61,927 nt of DNA from an uncultured Treponema sp. (GTDB lineage Bacteria; Spirochaetota; Spirochaetia; Treponematales; Treponemataceae), in assembly GCA_946410085.1 (NCBI GenBank), contig CAMJZA010000012.1, forward strand, positions 1-61,927. The letters are read 5' to 3'. Below, one piece after another: positions 17,348 through 25,496 of this stretch (positions within the stretch are counted from its first letter, which is position 1; each line of letters starts with the position of its first letter). The notes under the pieces were generated by a model. It was not told where the DNA came from. It ran no database searches and was given only the letters and a program-made list of their open reading frames with translations. The translations under genes and the position numbers were made by a program.

Positions 17348-18661
17348 ATGCTTAATCCGGACGGAAGTTCCGAGGCAAAGGTAACGCGGACGGCTGCCTG
17401 CTTCATGGGACTTTCACATATCATATTCTTGAAGGAACGGGTCAAGGGGGCCGTCTATGCCGCGCTGGAAGTCCTCTTTCTAGTCCTTATTCCCTTTACG
17501 CTGAAAAAACTGTATGACCTCGTGACGCTGGGCTCTCCCCAGCCCGAGCTGCCCGTCAAGCTGCGGAGCAATTCAGTATTCATGCTGGTAGACGGCATCC
17601 TGACCGTCGCACTGACTGCGATTTTTATTGCCGTCTACGTGATTTCCGTGCAGAGCGCAAGAAAGTCCTATAAGGAATACTGCCGGGTCAAGCGCTTTCC
17701 CCGGAAAAGCTTTGCCGAAACGGCAAACAATGCTTTTCCCCTCGTCGGGCTTGCCCCCTGCGTGGTCATGCTGCTCGTGTTCGTCGTCGTCCCGCTCGTG
17801 TTCTCGGTGGCGGTCGCGTTCACGAACTATTCGGCCCCCGACCACGTTACGCCGAACAATACGGTTGACTGGGTGGGGATGCAGAACTTCAGGGACCTGA
17901 TGGGCAGCGGAAGCAACTGGTCCAGGGGCTTTGCCCGCATAGCCGTCTGGACCCTGGTCTGGGGCGTCCTGTCCACGGCGACCTGCTACTTCGGCGGCCT
18001 GCTGGTTGCGGTTACGCTCAGGCAGAGCAAAATCCGCTTCAAGGGCGTGTTCCAGTTCATCTTCATCTTGCCCTATGCGGTTCCGTCGGTCATCACGATG
18101 CTGGTCTGGAAGAACATGCTCAACGGCAAGTTCGGTATCGTGAACCGGACCCTGCAGGCCCTGGGCTGGCTGTCGCCCGAGACGACCATTCCCTGGCTGT
18201 CCAGCCCCCTGCTGGCACAGATCATGTGTATCGTGCTGAACCTCTGGGCGGGCTTCGGCTACTTCATGATGCTGACGACCGGTACGATGACTGCCATTCC
18301 CGATGACCTCTACGAGGCGGCCCGCATTGACGGGGCGAACAACTCCCAGATCCTGCACAGGATAACCCTGCCGCTCGTCCTCTATCAGACGATGCCGCTG
18401 ATTATCATGAGCTTTACGCACAACATCAATAACTTCGGTGCAATCTTCTTCCTGACGGGCGGAAATCCCGCCGTTGCGGACAGCACGACGACGAATGCGG
18501 GAGGTACGGACCTCCTTGTGACCTGGATTTACAAGCTGACGATTACGCTGATGAAGTACAACTATGCGTCCGTTATTGCCGTGCTCATCTTCCTGGTACT
18601 TGCGCCGTTTGCGGTCTACCAGTTCATGCATACGCGGGCCTACAAGGAGGGTGAAGTATGA
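17348..18661 (+). CDS. malF: Sugar ABC transporter permease, MalF type
   Basis: A 437-residue inner-membrane permease. Two N-terminal membrane segments (about residues 32-50 and 72-95) precede a core of six. The EAA loop reads YEAARIDGANNSQILHRITLPL. The ATG at 17348 has a GGGGGTG upstream and is preferred over one 66 nt earlier that would overlap the terminator. The stop overlaps malG (ATGA). The ATP-binding subunit is not in the window, so a shared MsmX/UgpC-like ATPase elsewhere is likely. Confidence 0.9.
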   Translation: MLNPDGSSEAKVTRTAACFMGLSHIIFLKERVKGAVYAALEVLFLVLIPFTLKKLYDLVTLGSPQPELPVKLRSNSVFMLVDGILTVALTAIFIAVYVISVQSARKSYKEYCRVKRFPRKSFAETANNAFPLVGLAPCVVMLLVFVVVPLVFSVAVAFTNYSAPDHVTPNNTVDWVGMQNFRDLMGSGSNWSRGFARIAVWTLVWGVLSTATCYFGGLLVAVTLRQSKIRFKGVFQFIFILPYAVPSVITMLVWKNMLNGKFGIVNRTLQALGWLSPETTIPWLSSPLLAQIMCIVLNLWAGFGYFMMLTTGTMTAIPDDLYEAARIDGANNSQILHRITLPLVLYQTMPLIIMSFTHNINNFGAIFFLTGGNPAVADSTTTNAGGTDLLVTWIYKLTITLMKYNYASVIAVLIFLVLAPFAVYQFMHTRAYKEGEV

Positions 18662-19506
18662 AAAAGCAGGCTGCGGTCGGTGAGTACCTGAGCAGGACAG
18701 TCACCTACCTTATCTTTCTCCTGATTTCCTTCCTCGTCTTTTATCCGCTCGTCTATACGGTGAGCGGGGCGTTCAGCCCGGGAAACGGCATTGCAGGCTT
18801 GAACATTGTCCCCTTCAAGGACGGCTTTACGATAAAGCACTTTGTCTACCTGTTCACGCAGACCCAGTACTGGCTCTGGTTTTCCAATACGCTGGTCATT
18901 GCCCTCTGGACGACGGTACTGACGGTCCTCGTTTCTTCGATAAGTGCCTACGTGTTCTCGCGCTTTCGCTTCGTGTTCAAGAAGTCCCTGATGATGAGCC
19001 TGCTGGTCCTGCAGGTATTCCCTTCGTTCGTCGGCATGATAGCGATTTATGTCATCATCCTCCGTCTGGGCCTGTTCAACCACCTCTGGGGCCTCATCCT
19101 TGTCTATGTTGCGGGAAACATCCCCTACAACACCTGGATGGTCAAGAGCTACATGGATACGGTGAGCAAAAACCTTGACGAGGCGGCCCGAATTGACGGG
19201 GCGAGCCACTTCAGGATTTATTCGACGATAATCCTGCCCGTCTGCCGGCCGATCATCACCTTCCTGGCGATTTCGAGCTTTACGGGCCCCTGGATGGACT
19301 TCATCTTCCCCAAGATGATCCTCCGCACGCCGGAAAAGCAGACCCTTGCCCTGGGCCTGTACTTCTCCTTCGTCTCGGACAAGAAGAACGAGTTCACGAA
19401 TTTTGCGGCCGGGTCGCTGATCATCGCAGTTCCCTTCGTCATTTTCTTCCTGCTTACGCAGAAGGCGATGATAAAGAGCCTTGGCGGCGGCGCGGTAAAA
19501 GAGTAG
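18658..19506 (+). CDS. malG: Sugar ABC transporter permease, MalG type
   Basis: A 282-residue permease with six membrane segments and the EAA motif LDEAARIDGASHFRIYSTII near residue 178. Translation is coupled to malF by a 4-nt overlap, with AAGGAGG upstream. Together with MalF it forms the transmembrane channel for the substrate delivered by the lipoprotein at 16014. Arginase begins 12 nt later and may be transcribed with it. Confidence 0.92.
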   Translation: MKKQAAVGEYLSRTVTYLIFLLISFLVFYPLVYTVSGAFSPGNGIAGLNIVPFKDGFTIKHFVYLFTQTQYWLWFSNTLVIALWTTVLTVLVSSISAYVFSRFRFVFKKSLMMSLLVLQVFPSFVGMIAIYVIILRLGLFNHLWGLILVYVAGNIPYNTWMVKSYMDTVSKNLDEAARIDGASHFRIYSTIILPVCRPIITFLAISSFTGPWMDFIFPKMILRTPEKQTLALGLYFSFVSDKKNEFTNFAAGSLIIAVPFVIFFLLTQKAMIKSLGGGAVKE

Positions 19507-19518
19507 AATGGGCCTGCA

Positions 19519-20430
19519 ATGAACGTAAACATCATCGAAATGCCCCTGGACTTCGGGGGCAGGCGGCATGGCTCGGACATGGGGCCTTCTGCCATCCGCC
19601 TTGCAGGAATGAAAGATAAAATCCAGTCCCTGGGGCATACGGTTGTTCCGCCCGCCCCGCCCATAACGGTTCCGCCGCAGGAATATGCTGACATCGGTAC
19701 GAATCCCAAGGCAAAATACCTCGGACCGATCGTGACGGCCTGCGAAAGCCTTGCCGCACAGGTTGACGCGTCGGTCAGGAAGGGGGAGTTTCCCCTCGTT
19801 CTGGGCGGCGACCATTCCATCGTGATGGGGAGCCTCGCGGGGATCGGCAGCTGGTGCAGGGAGCAGGGGCTCCGCCTGGGGGTCCTGTATGTGGACGCCC
19901 ACGGCGACTTCAACACCGCGGACACGTCTCCGAGCGGCAATATCCACGGTGAATGCCTTGCCGCGAGCGCAGGCTACGGCTTGCCGGAGCTGGTAAACCT
20001 GTACCGGGACGGGCGGAAGGTTGACCCGGAAAACATCTGCTTTGTCGGAACCCGCGACCTGGACCCGGGCGAGAAGGCCCTGATGCACGAGGCCGGCGTA
20101 AGCTGTTTTACGGTCAGCGACATAGACCGCTTCGGCTTTTCGGATGTCCTCAAGAAAGTCCGCCTCTTCTTCAAGACCCGCTGCGACATGGTGCACATCA
20201 GCTTTGACATGGACGCCTTTGATCCGTCGATTGCTCCGGGAACGGGCGTGCCGGTACCGGGAGGCTTGAGCTACCGCGAGGGCCTGCTCCTCATGGAAGA
20301 GATGGAAACGCTCGGGCTGGTGAAGTCAATGGAAATCGTAGAAGTAAATCCGATTCTGGACAACCGGAACAGCACTGCCCTGATGGCGGTTTCGCTTGCG
20401 GCACGCCTTTTAGGCGAAAAGCTCTACTGA
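19519..20430 (+). CDS. rocF: Arginase
   Basis: A 303-residue ureohydrolase. The metal-binding motifs are all present: GGDHS (near residue 95), DAHGDFN (near 121, in place of the commoner DAHADIN) and SFDMDAFDP (near 232). The substrate segment SGNIHGE matches arginase better than agmatinase, and SMEIVEVNP closes the fold. It cleaves arginine to ornithine and urea in the cytoplasm. Although it follows malG by only 12 nt, its job probably belongs with the decarboxylase at the left edge and with potABCD in arginine and polyamine metabolism. Confidence 0.9.
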   Translation: MNVNIIEMPLDFGGRRHGSDMGPSAIRLAGMKDKIQSLGHTVVPPAPPITVPPQEYADIGTNPKAKYLGPIVTACESLAAQVDASVRKGEFPLVLGGDHSIVMGSLAGIGSWCREQGLRLGVLYVDAHGDFNTADTSPSGNIHGECLAASAGYGLPELVNLYRDGRKVDPENICFVGTRDLDPGEKALMHEAGVSCFTVSDIDRFGFSDVLKKVRLFFKTRCDMVHISFDMDAFDPSIAPGTGVPVPGGLSYREGLLLMEEMETLGLVKSMEIVEVNPILDNRNSTALMAVSLAARLLGEKLY

Positions 20431-20447
20431 GCTCCGCTTGTCGGCGC

Positions 20448-21542
20448 CTAATTGCTTTCTGCCGCCTGCTCGCTTTCCGAGGCCGTCATTGTGGCCTGTA
20501 CGACGGGGTAGGCGAAGGTAATGCGGTTCCGCCCCTTGTTCTTGGAGATGTAGAGGGCCTTGTCTGCAACGTCGACGAGCTCTTCGGGCGACAGCATGCT
20601 GTTTATTTCCTGTGAGAACTCCGCAACGCCGCCCGAAATCGTGATGCTGATTTTCTGCCCCTGATAGTCAAAGGCGTAGGCTTCCACCGTTTTCCTGATG
20701 CGTTCGGCGACCTTGCAGGCGTTCTTTCCGTTTTCTCCCGAAAGGAGGAGGGTAAACTCCTCTCCCCCGTAGCGGGCGGCAAGATCCTTGCCCCGTATGC
20801 TCTTCTTGATGATTGAAGCGACGGTAGCGAGGATGTAGTCCCCGCAGTTGTGCCCGTAGCTGTCGTTGACCTTCTTGAAAAAGTCGATGTCGAACATGAT
20901 GACCGAAAGGATGCCGTTCGAATTCAGGGAAGCTTCCATGCGGTCGGACAGGATGTTGTAGAAGTAATACTTGTACTTCAGGTGGGTCATCATGTCGGTC
21001 GAAGAAATTTCGACGAGGGACGCATTGTTGATTGCAATGGAGCCGAGGCTGGCAAGGGTTGCAATCTGCTTCTTTTCATAGTCGGTATATGCCGGATCGC
21101 CTTCGCCGCTTTCGATCCGTTCCCCCAGCAGCAGGATGCCGTTGACCCGCCTGCGGAAAATGAGGGGGATGATCAGTGTCGGGGCAAGGCTTTCTATGGT
21201 ATCCATGTCCTTGCAGACCGTAATCTTACTCCGAAGCTCTGCCGGCGTAACCGGATGTGCCGTCTGTGCAAGGGTTGAAACGAGCGGGGACTTCATGGGA
21301 ATCATATACTTGACGGCGGGATCCTGCTCCAGGTTTACGACATTGACCCCGAGCCGGAAGCAGCCGCTTTCCAGGGTTCCGATTGAAAACAGACCCGCGC
21401 CGGTGACCCGCATCTGCGCCATGGACGTATAGAGGATGGACTGAATCAGCTTGGGGAGTTCGATGGTCGTGCACAGGGAGCGGAAGAGATTGAGGGTTTG
21501 CTCGAGATCAAAAATCTCTTTTTCCGGTGTCTCCCCCTGCAT
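20448..21542 (-). CDS. Diguanylate cyclase with GAF-like domain
   Basis: A 364-residue soluble protein: a GAF-like sensory domain (about 20-185) followed by a GGDEF domain with the active-site RYGGEEF near residue 263. The first Gly-Gly-Glu-Glu-Phe variant is catalytically competent in known enzymes. I see no RxxD inhibitory site at the usual position. It would make c-di-GMP. Its ATG directly abuts the stop of the DUF5312-like gene, and the PilZ gene of the same cluster could encode the receptor. No membrane segment is present. Confidence 0.9.
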   Translation of the reverse strand: MQGETPEKEIFDLEQTLNLFRSLCTTIELPKLIQSILYTSMAQMRVTGAGLFSIGTLESGCFRLGVNVVNLEQDPAVKYMIPMKSPLVSTLAQTAHPVTPAELRSKITVCKDMDTIESLAPTLIIPLIFRRRVNGILLLGERIESGEGDPAYTDYEKKQIATLASLGSIAINNASLVEISSTDMMTHLKYKYYFYNILSDRMEASLNSNGILSVIMFDIDFFKKVNDSYGHNCGDYILATVASIIKKSIRGKDLAARYGGEEFTLLLSGENGKNACKVAERIRKTVEAYAFDYQGQKISITISGGVAEFSQEINSMLSPEELVDVADKALYISKNKGRNRITFAYPVVQATMTASESEQAAESN

Positions 21543-23132
21543 TTATTTTGAACCGCCCTTGTCTGTTCCTGATGAAAGGGCAACATAGTCCTTCATGATG
21601 TTGAAGAAGAGCTGCCACTGCTGAATGGTCGTATCCAGGAAGGCAAAGTTGTCGCGGTTTCGTGAAGACATGGCGAGCACCTTGATGTTGGTAACGATGT
21701 CGCTCGTCGGCTTCTTGGCTTCTACGTCCATCTCCTGCACCTTGGCGTACAGGCGGTAGATTGCAGAGGCCTCGTTCTGGACGATCATCTTTGCTTCCTT
21801 GTCGATTGAATCAACCAGGGTCTTGAGCTTGGTCAGGAAGTTTGCGTCCTTGTGGCTGTCGCGGATAAAGCCCGTCAGGAGGTTTTCGTCGTAGGCGCCC
21901 TGGGCATGGAATTTCTGCTCAAAGACCTGGATGTGGGCCAGACTGTCGTTGACTGCATAGACCTGGGCGGCGAAATCAGACTTGTAGTCGTTCAGGTTAA
22001 AGAATCCTTCAATGACGATGTCGTTGAGGAAAGGCTTGACCTTTCCTTCAAAATAGGTTGTCAGGAAGGTCTTGAGCACCTGCATGGGGAGAATCCAGAA
22101 GAATGAGCAGGGGGTGTTCTGCTTGAGCAGCTCGTTGTTCTTGTTGTTGTAGGCGCCGAGGGACTCAAGTTCCCTGCCGCTGAAGAGCCTGCTGACTTCC
22201 GCCTTGATGGTCTCGTCCTGCAGTTCGTTCTTCAGGCGGCCTTCGTCGATGACGAAGCGGTTTTCCAGGAACTTTGCGTAGCGGACCCGTTCTTCGCTCT
22301 TGTAAGTGACCTTCTCGGGAATTTTCGTCGGATCTCCCTTGGCAAGGCGGATCAGGTTGACGAGGAGTTCCGGCTTGAGGACGCCTTTCAGGACGCCCTG
22401 TATTTTCCGCAGGGCATTGCCGAGGGCGACTTCCTCGTCCCCGTTTACCTTGCCCCGGTTGTAGAGCTTGTAGAGGGCGCGGAGGGCATTGCCCGTTGAA
22501 TTCGTGATGTCCATGCCTGCGGTGGCATAATAGAGTTCCTGCAGGGCATTTTCTGCCAGTTCCAGCGGAATGGCCTGGAAGGACGGCATGTAGTTGTTGC
22601 TGACGCTGAAATGCTGGTCAAAGAGCTTGAGCGGCGTAACGAAATTGAGCTTGCAGATGTCGTTGAGCTGCGCAATGTTGCTGAGGACGCTGTCGATCTT
22701 TGCAAAGTCGGGGCTTTTCAGCTCTTCAATCGCCTTTTCCAGGCGGGCATGCTCCCGTTCAAAATGCCGGCTCAGCGAGTCGGCCGTCCGGGCTGCTTCC
22801 TTGCGGTTTGCGTAGGAAAGGCTTTCGATTATCTCCTGTGCGCTGTCCGAAAAGCCGGTCATCATCAGCTGTTCGGAAAAATGATGGTTGCGTTCCAGAT
22901 CCTCACTGCAGATGGTCTCTGAGAGCAGGTTGTATATCGGCTTTGTGTTTACGTAGAGTACCCGTAAGGCTTCCGCAAAGTTTGGAAGCAGCATATCGTT
23001 CTTGTAGACCTGCGGTGAATAATCCCGTACTTCGCTTTCTATCTTCCGCAGGGCAATCCGCTTCTTGACATCCGGAGCTGCCGGCATGAAAATTTCCTGG
23101 AAGAAATCAATCAAATTCTGAAATAAAGCCAT
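21543..23132 (-). CDS. Conserved spirochaetal protein (DUF5312-like)
   Basis: A 529-residue helical protein starting MALFQNLIDFFQEIFMPAAP. It appears to be cytoplasmic and lacks signal peptide or membrane segments. I recall similar proteins only from spirochaetes (DUF5312) and know no function. It is predicted to be rich in coiled coil around residues 100-165. It sits between the TPR and GGDEF genes of a four-gene minus-strand cluster, with no spacing before the cyclase gene. A promoter ends six bases before its ATG. Confidence 0.75.
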   Translation of the reverse strand: MALFQNLIDFFQEIFMPAAPDVKKRIALRKIESEVRDYSPQVYKNDMLLPNFAEALRVLYVNTKPIYNLLSETICSEDLERNHHFSEQLMMTGFSDSAQEIIESLSYANRKEAARTADSLSRHFEREHARLEKAIEELKSPDFAKIDSVLSNIAQLNDICKLNFVTPLKLFDQHFSVSNNYMPSFQAIPLELAENALQELYYATAGMDITNSTGNALRALYKLYNRGKVNGDEEVALGNALRKIQGVLKGVLKPELLVNLIRLAKGDPTKIPEKVTYKSEERVRYAKFLENRFVIDEGRLKNELQDETIKAEVSRLFSGRELESLGAYNNKNNELLKQNTPCSFFWILPMQVLKTFLTTYFEGKVKPFLNDIVIEGFFNLNDYKSDFAAQVYAVNDSLAHIQVFEQKFHAQGAYDENLLTGFIRDSHKDANFLTKLKTLVDSIDKEAKMIVQNEASAIYRLYAKVQEMDVEAKKPTSDIVTNIKVLAMSSRNRDNFAFLDTTIQQWQLFFNIMKDYVALSSGTDKGGSK

Positions 23133-23138
23133 AGTATC

Positions 23139-23167
23139 ATTTTAAGCCATAAATACGATTTAGACAA
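23139..23167 (-). promoter_or_regulatory. Leaderless promoter of the DUF5312-like gene
   Basis: On the minus strand: TTGTCT (23167-23162), 17-bp spacer, TAAAAT (23144-23139), then GATACT and the ATG. The -10 plus GATACT-ATG arrangement is the same as in front of the oxidoreductase gene at 11789. Confidence 0.6.
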
Positions 23168-23191
23168 GCGTCAGACAGGCCTTTTTACGGT

Positions 23192-23273
23192 CTGCCGCAA
23201 ACTTCCCGCGCCGTCATAGCGGACTGCCGGGCCTGCCGCAAACTTCCCGCGTTGCCACGGCGGACTGCCGGGC
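23192..23273. repeat. 41-bp imperfect tandem duplication
   Basis: CTGCCGCAAACTTCCCGCG begins at 23192 and again at 23233, and the following 22 bp are similar in both copies (about 36 of 41 positions agree). It lies in the gap between the TPR gene and the DUF5312-like gene. Confidence 0.7.
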
Positions 23274-23310
23274 CTGCCCGGAGGCTGACCCGGCTCCCGG
23301 TCAGGGCAGC

Positions 23311-24465
23311 TCAGGCCTCCTGCTCCAGCTTTTTCAGTTCCGCCGCAGCGACAGGGTCCTTGGAGTCTATTTCGAGCACGGTCATGAAGTATTTGCGTGC
23401 TTCTTCCTCGTTCCCGAGCTTGAGGGACAGGAAGCCGAGGTTGCTGATGATTTTCGTGTTGTCCGGGTCCATGTTCAGCGCTTCAATGAGGCTTTCCCGT
23501 GCTCCGCTGAAGTCGCCGGTTTCCATCTGGCAGATGGCCAGTTCGTTGCAGGTATCCGCATTCTCGTCCCCGCCTTCGCACTCGCGGGCCTTCTCGAAAG
23601 CCATCTTTGCTTCCGAGAACTGCTCCAGGCGGCGCAGTCCCCAGCCGAGCAGGAACCAGGCGTTCCAGACGGCAGGATTGTCCTGTATGAAACGGCGGAT
23701 TTCCACGAGGCCTTCTGCTTCCCGTCCTGAGGCAATCAGCTCATGTGCCTTGCGGAAGCGCTCGTTTTCCAGGTTCCGGTTCTTTATCTTGTCAAGAATT
23801 TCCTGGGCACGCTTGAGCTTGTACTCGCCGTTGTCGCCCAGTTCCTCTTCGTCTGCGTCCGCCATGAGCGCAATGTAGCTGTCAAAGCAGTTCTTTGCTT
23901 CGGAAAAGTTGTGTTTCTTGAGGTAAAAGAAGCCCGCATTGAAGAATGCATCGGGAACTTCGTTTTCGCTTTCGATCACATCCTTATAGTATTCTTCAGC
24001 AAAGGAATCGTAGGCGTCGGCATCGTCGTAGAGGGCGTTTTTCCGGTAGTTGTCTGCCCGCTGGTCAAAGAAGAGGGCCATGTTGAGGATGATGGCCTTG
24101 TCTTCCGGGTCAAGCCCGTGGACGGCCTGCCAGATTTCTTCCGCCAGCTCCCAGTCCTCGTTCCGCGCCTTCAGGATTGCCGCCTCGGCAAGCTCCTTCT
24201 TTATGTCCGGCCGGGCTTCCAGCAGGATTTTCCGGTAATAGGCGAGGTGCTCGTTTTCCCGGTCGTAGGCGAGGACCGTCAGGATTCCTGAAAGGACCTG
24301 CTCCTGGGTCAATTCCTGCATGTTGAATGACCCCGGATCTTCCCCGTCCTTCTTTTGAACGGGGAGGGGAACGGCAGGATCGAGCTGCAGGGCATGCGGG
24401 GACAGCTTGAAATGCTCCGGTAACTGGATATAATAGACGGAATCCAAAGGATTTGCAGGGTTCAT
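23311..24465 (-). CDS. Tetratricopeptide-repeat protein
   Basis: A 384-residue protein containing at least six TPR-like helix pairs. Clear ones are AWFLLGWGLRRLEQFSEAKM, ADTCNELAICQMETGDFSGA and TKIISNLGFLSLKLGNEEEA in the last third. No signal peptide is evident, so a cytoplasmic scaffold is likely. It begins 3 nt after the PilZ stop, which makes co-transcription nearly certain. A partner cannot be named; PilZ or the GGDEF protein are candidates. Confidence 0.85.
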   Translation of the reverse strand: MNPANPLDSVYYIQLPEHFKLSPHALQLDPAVPLPVQKKDGEDPGSFNMQELTQEQVLSGILTVLAYDRENEHLAYYRKILLEARPDIKKELAEAAILKARNEDWELAEEIWQAVHGLDPEDKAIILNMALFFDQRADNYRKNALYDDADAYDSFAEEYYKDVIESENEVPDAFFNAGFFYLKKHNFSEAKNCFDSYIALMADADEEELGDNGEYKLKRAQEILDKIKNRNLENERFRKAHELIASGREAEGLVEIRRFIQDNPAVWNAWFLLGWGLRRLEQFSEAKMAFEKARECEGGDENADTCNELAICQMETGDFSGARESLIEALNMDPDNTKIISNLGFLSLKLGNEEEARKYFMTVLEIDSKDPVAAAELKKLEQEA

Positions 24466-24468
24466 ACG

Positions 24469-25347
24469 TCAGATTTCGTCTGTTGCAAAGACCGGGGCGG
24501 CAGGCTGCGCCGGAGCTGCTGCCTGCAGCTGCGGGTTAAGGTCTTCCTTCCGTGCCATAATGAGGTAATTGTTGATGTGTATCTTGTAGGACAGGGAGAG
24601 CGTTGCCTCGTCATACTTGATGTTGGCGACGACCATATCCTTGCGCCCCTGGACTTCCGCCGTACCGATGATGGTCCCCTTGAGCTGTATTACCTCATGC
24701 GGATCGTCGAATTCCAGCGAAATCTGCACTGCCTGATTCATCAGGTACTTTGCCATGCCCAGAACGATGATCTTTGCTCCTCCGAACGAGATGTCCCGGA
24801 GAATGCAGCGCCTCGGCACATTCTGAATGACCGCCATACACTCTTCTTTGGGAATGCCCAGCTTGCGGCAGCTGTCGGGCGTTATGGGAATCCGGTCGTC
24901 CTTCCGCTTGACGGCGTTGTCATTGGCTTCAAGCAGGCGGCCCATCTTTTCGATGAGGTCTTCCGGCGGCCGCTGGGTGTAGGCGAGGGTGACGATTGCA
25001 AGATCCTTGCTGTTCATATAGGGAACGATTTCCCGCACCTTGCAGGAAAGAAACAGGCTCAGCTGCTGGCCGTCCTGCCGGTAGAAGCACAGGCGCAGGC
25101 TGAGTCCTGCGGGAGGATTCGGTTTCGTAAGCTTTTCGTAGGCTGCTCCCTTTGTTCCGATGATGATGCGGGCGAGGGAAAAGGACATTGAGTTTATGAT
25201 GCAGGTCCACTGACCTTCGGCACATTTCAGGTAAATCTGCCGGGGATCCAAAGCGACGGCCTTGATTATGTCCTTAGAAAAGGCAATCTCTGTGTCTTTG
25301 TAGGTTTCGTAGTATTTCGTTAAGAGGGTTGCATTTGTCATAGCCAT
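24469..25347 (-). CDS. PilZ-domain protein (probable c-di-GMP receptor)
   Basis: A 292-residue protein. The C-terminal half carries PilZ signatures: KRKDDRIPIT near residue 143 (RxxxR-like) and RDISFGGAKIIV near 189 (D/NxSxxG). The N-terminal 130 residues form an extra domain of the kind found in spirochaetal PlzA/PilZ proteins. Such receptors couple c-di-GMP to motility or host adaptation in the cytoplasm. The start at 25347 is chosen because a promoter ends seven bases upstream; a second ATG lies 6 nt inside. It heads the PilZ-TPR pair. Confidence 0.82.
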   Translation of the reverse strand: MAMTNATLLTKYYETYKDTEIAFSKDIIKAVALDPRQIYLKCAEGQWTCIINSMSFSLARIIIGTKGAAYEKLTKPNPPAGLSLRLCFYRQDGQQLSLFLSCKVREIVPYMNSKDLAIVTLAYTQRPPEDLIEKMGRLLEANDNAVKRKDDRIPITPDSCRKLGIPKEECMAVIQNVPRRCILRDISFGGAKIIVLGMAKYLMNQAVQISLEFDDPHEVIQLKGTIIGTAEVQGRKDMVVANIKYDEATLSLSYKIHINNYLIMARKEDLNPQLQAAAPAQPAAPVFATDEI

Positions 25348-25354
25348 AAACTTA

Positions 25355-25383
25355 ATGATAGATGATTACGGAATAATTGTAAA
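25355..25383 (-). promoter_or_regulatory. Leaderless promoter of the PilZ gene
   Basis: On the minus strand: TTTACA (25383-25378), 17-bp spacer, TATCAT (25360-25355) and seven bases to the ATG, with no ribosome-binding site. Confidence 0.6.
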
Positions 25384-25496
25384 GACTTAAAGGGCTATTA
25401 ATTGGAAAAAATCAAAAACAGCAGGATCGGCATGCAATCCTGCCGCGATAAAGCGATTCGAACTTTCTGCAGCTGCCTCAGGCCCGGTGCGGAATC

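Noticed and set aside
18640..20196. A 518-codon minus-strand frame opposite malG and arginase
   Set aside because: It spans two clearly coding plus-strand genes with intact motifs.
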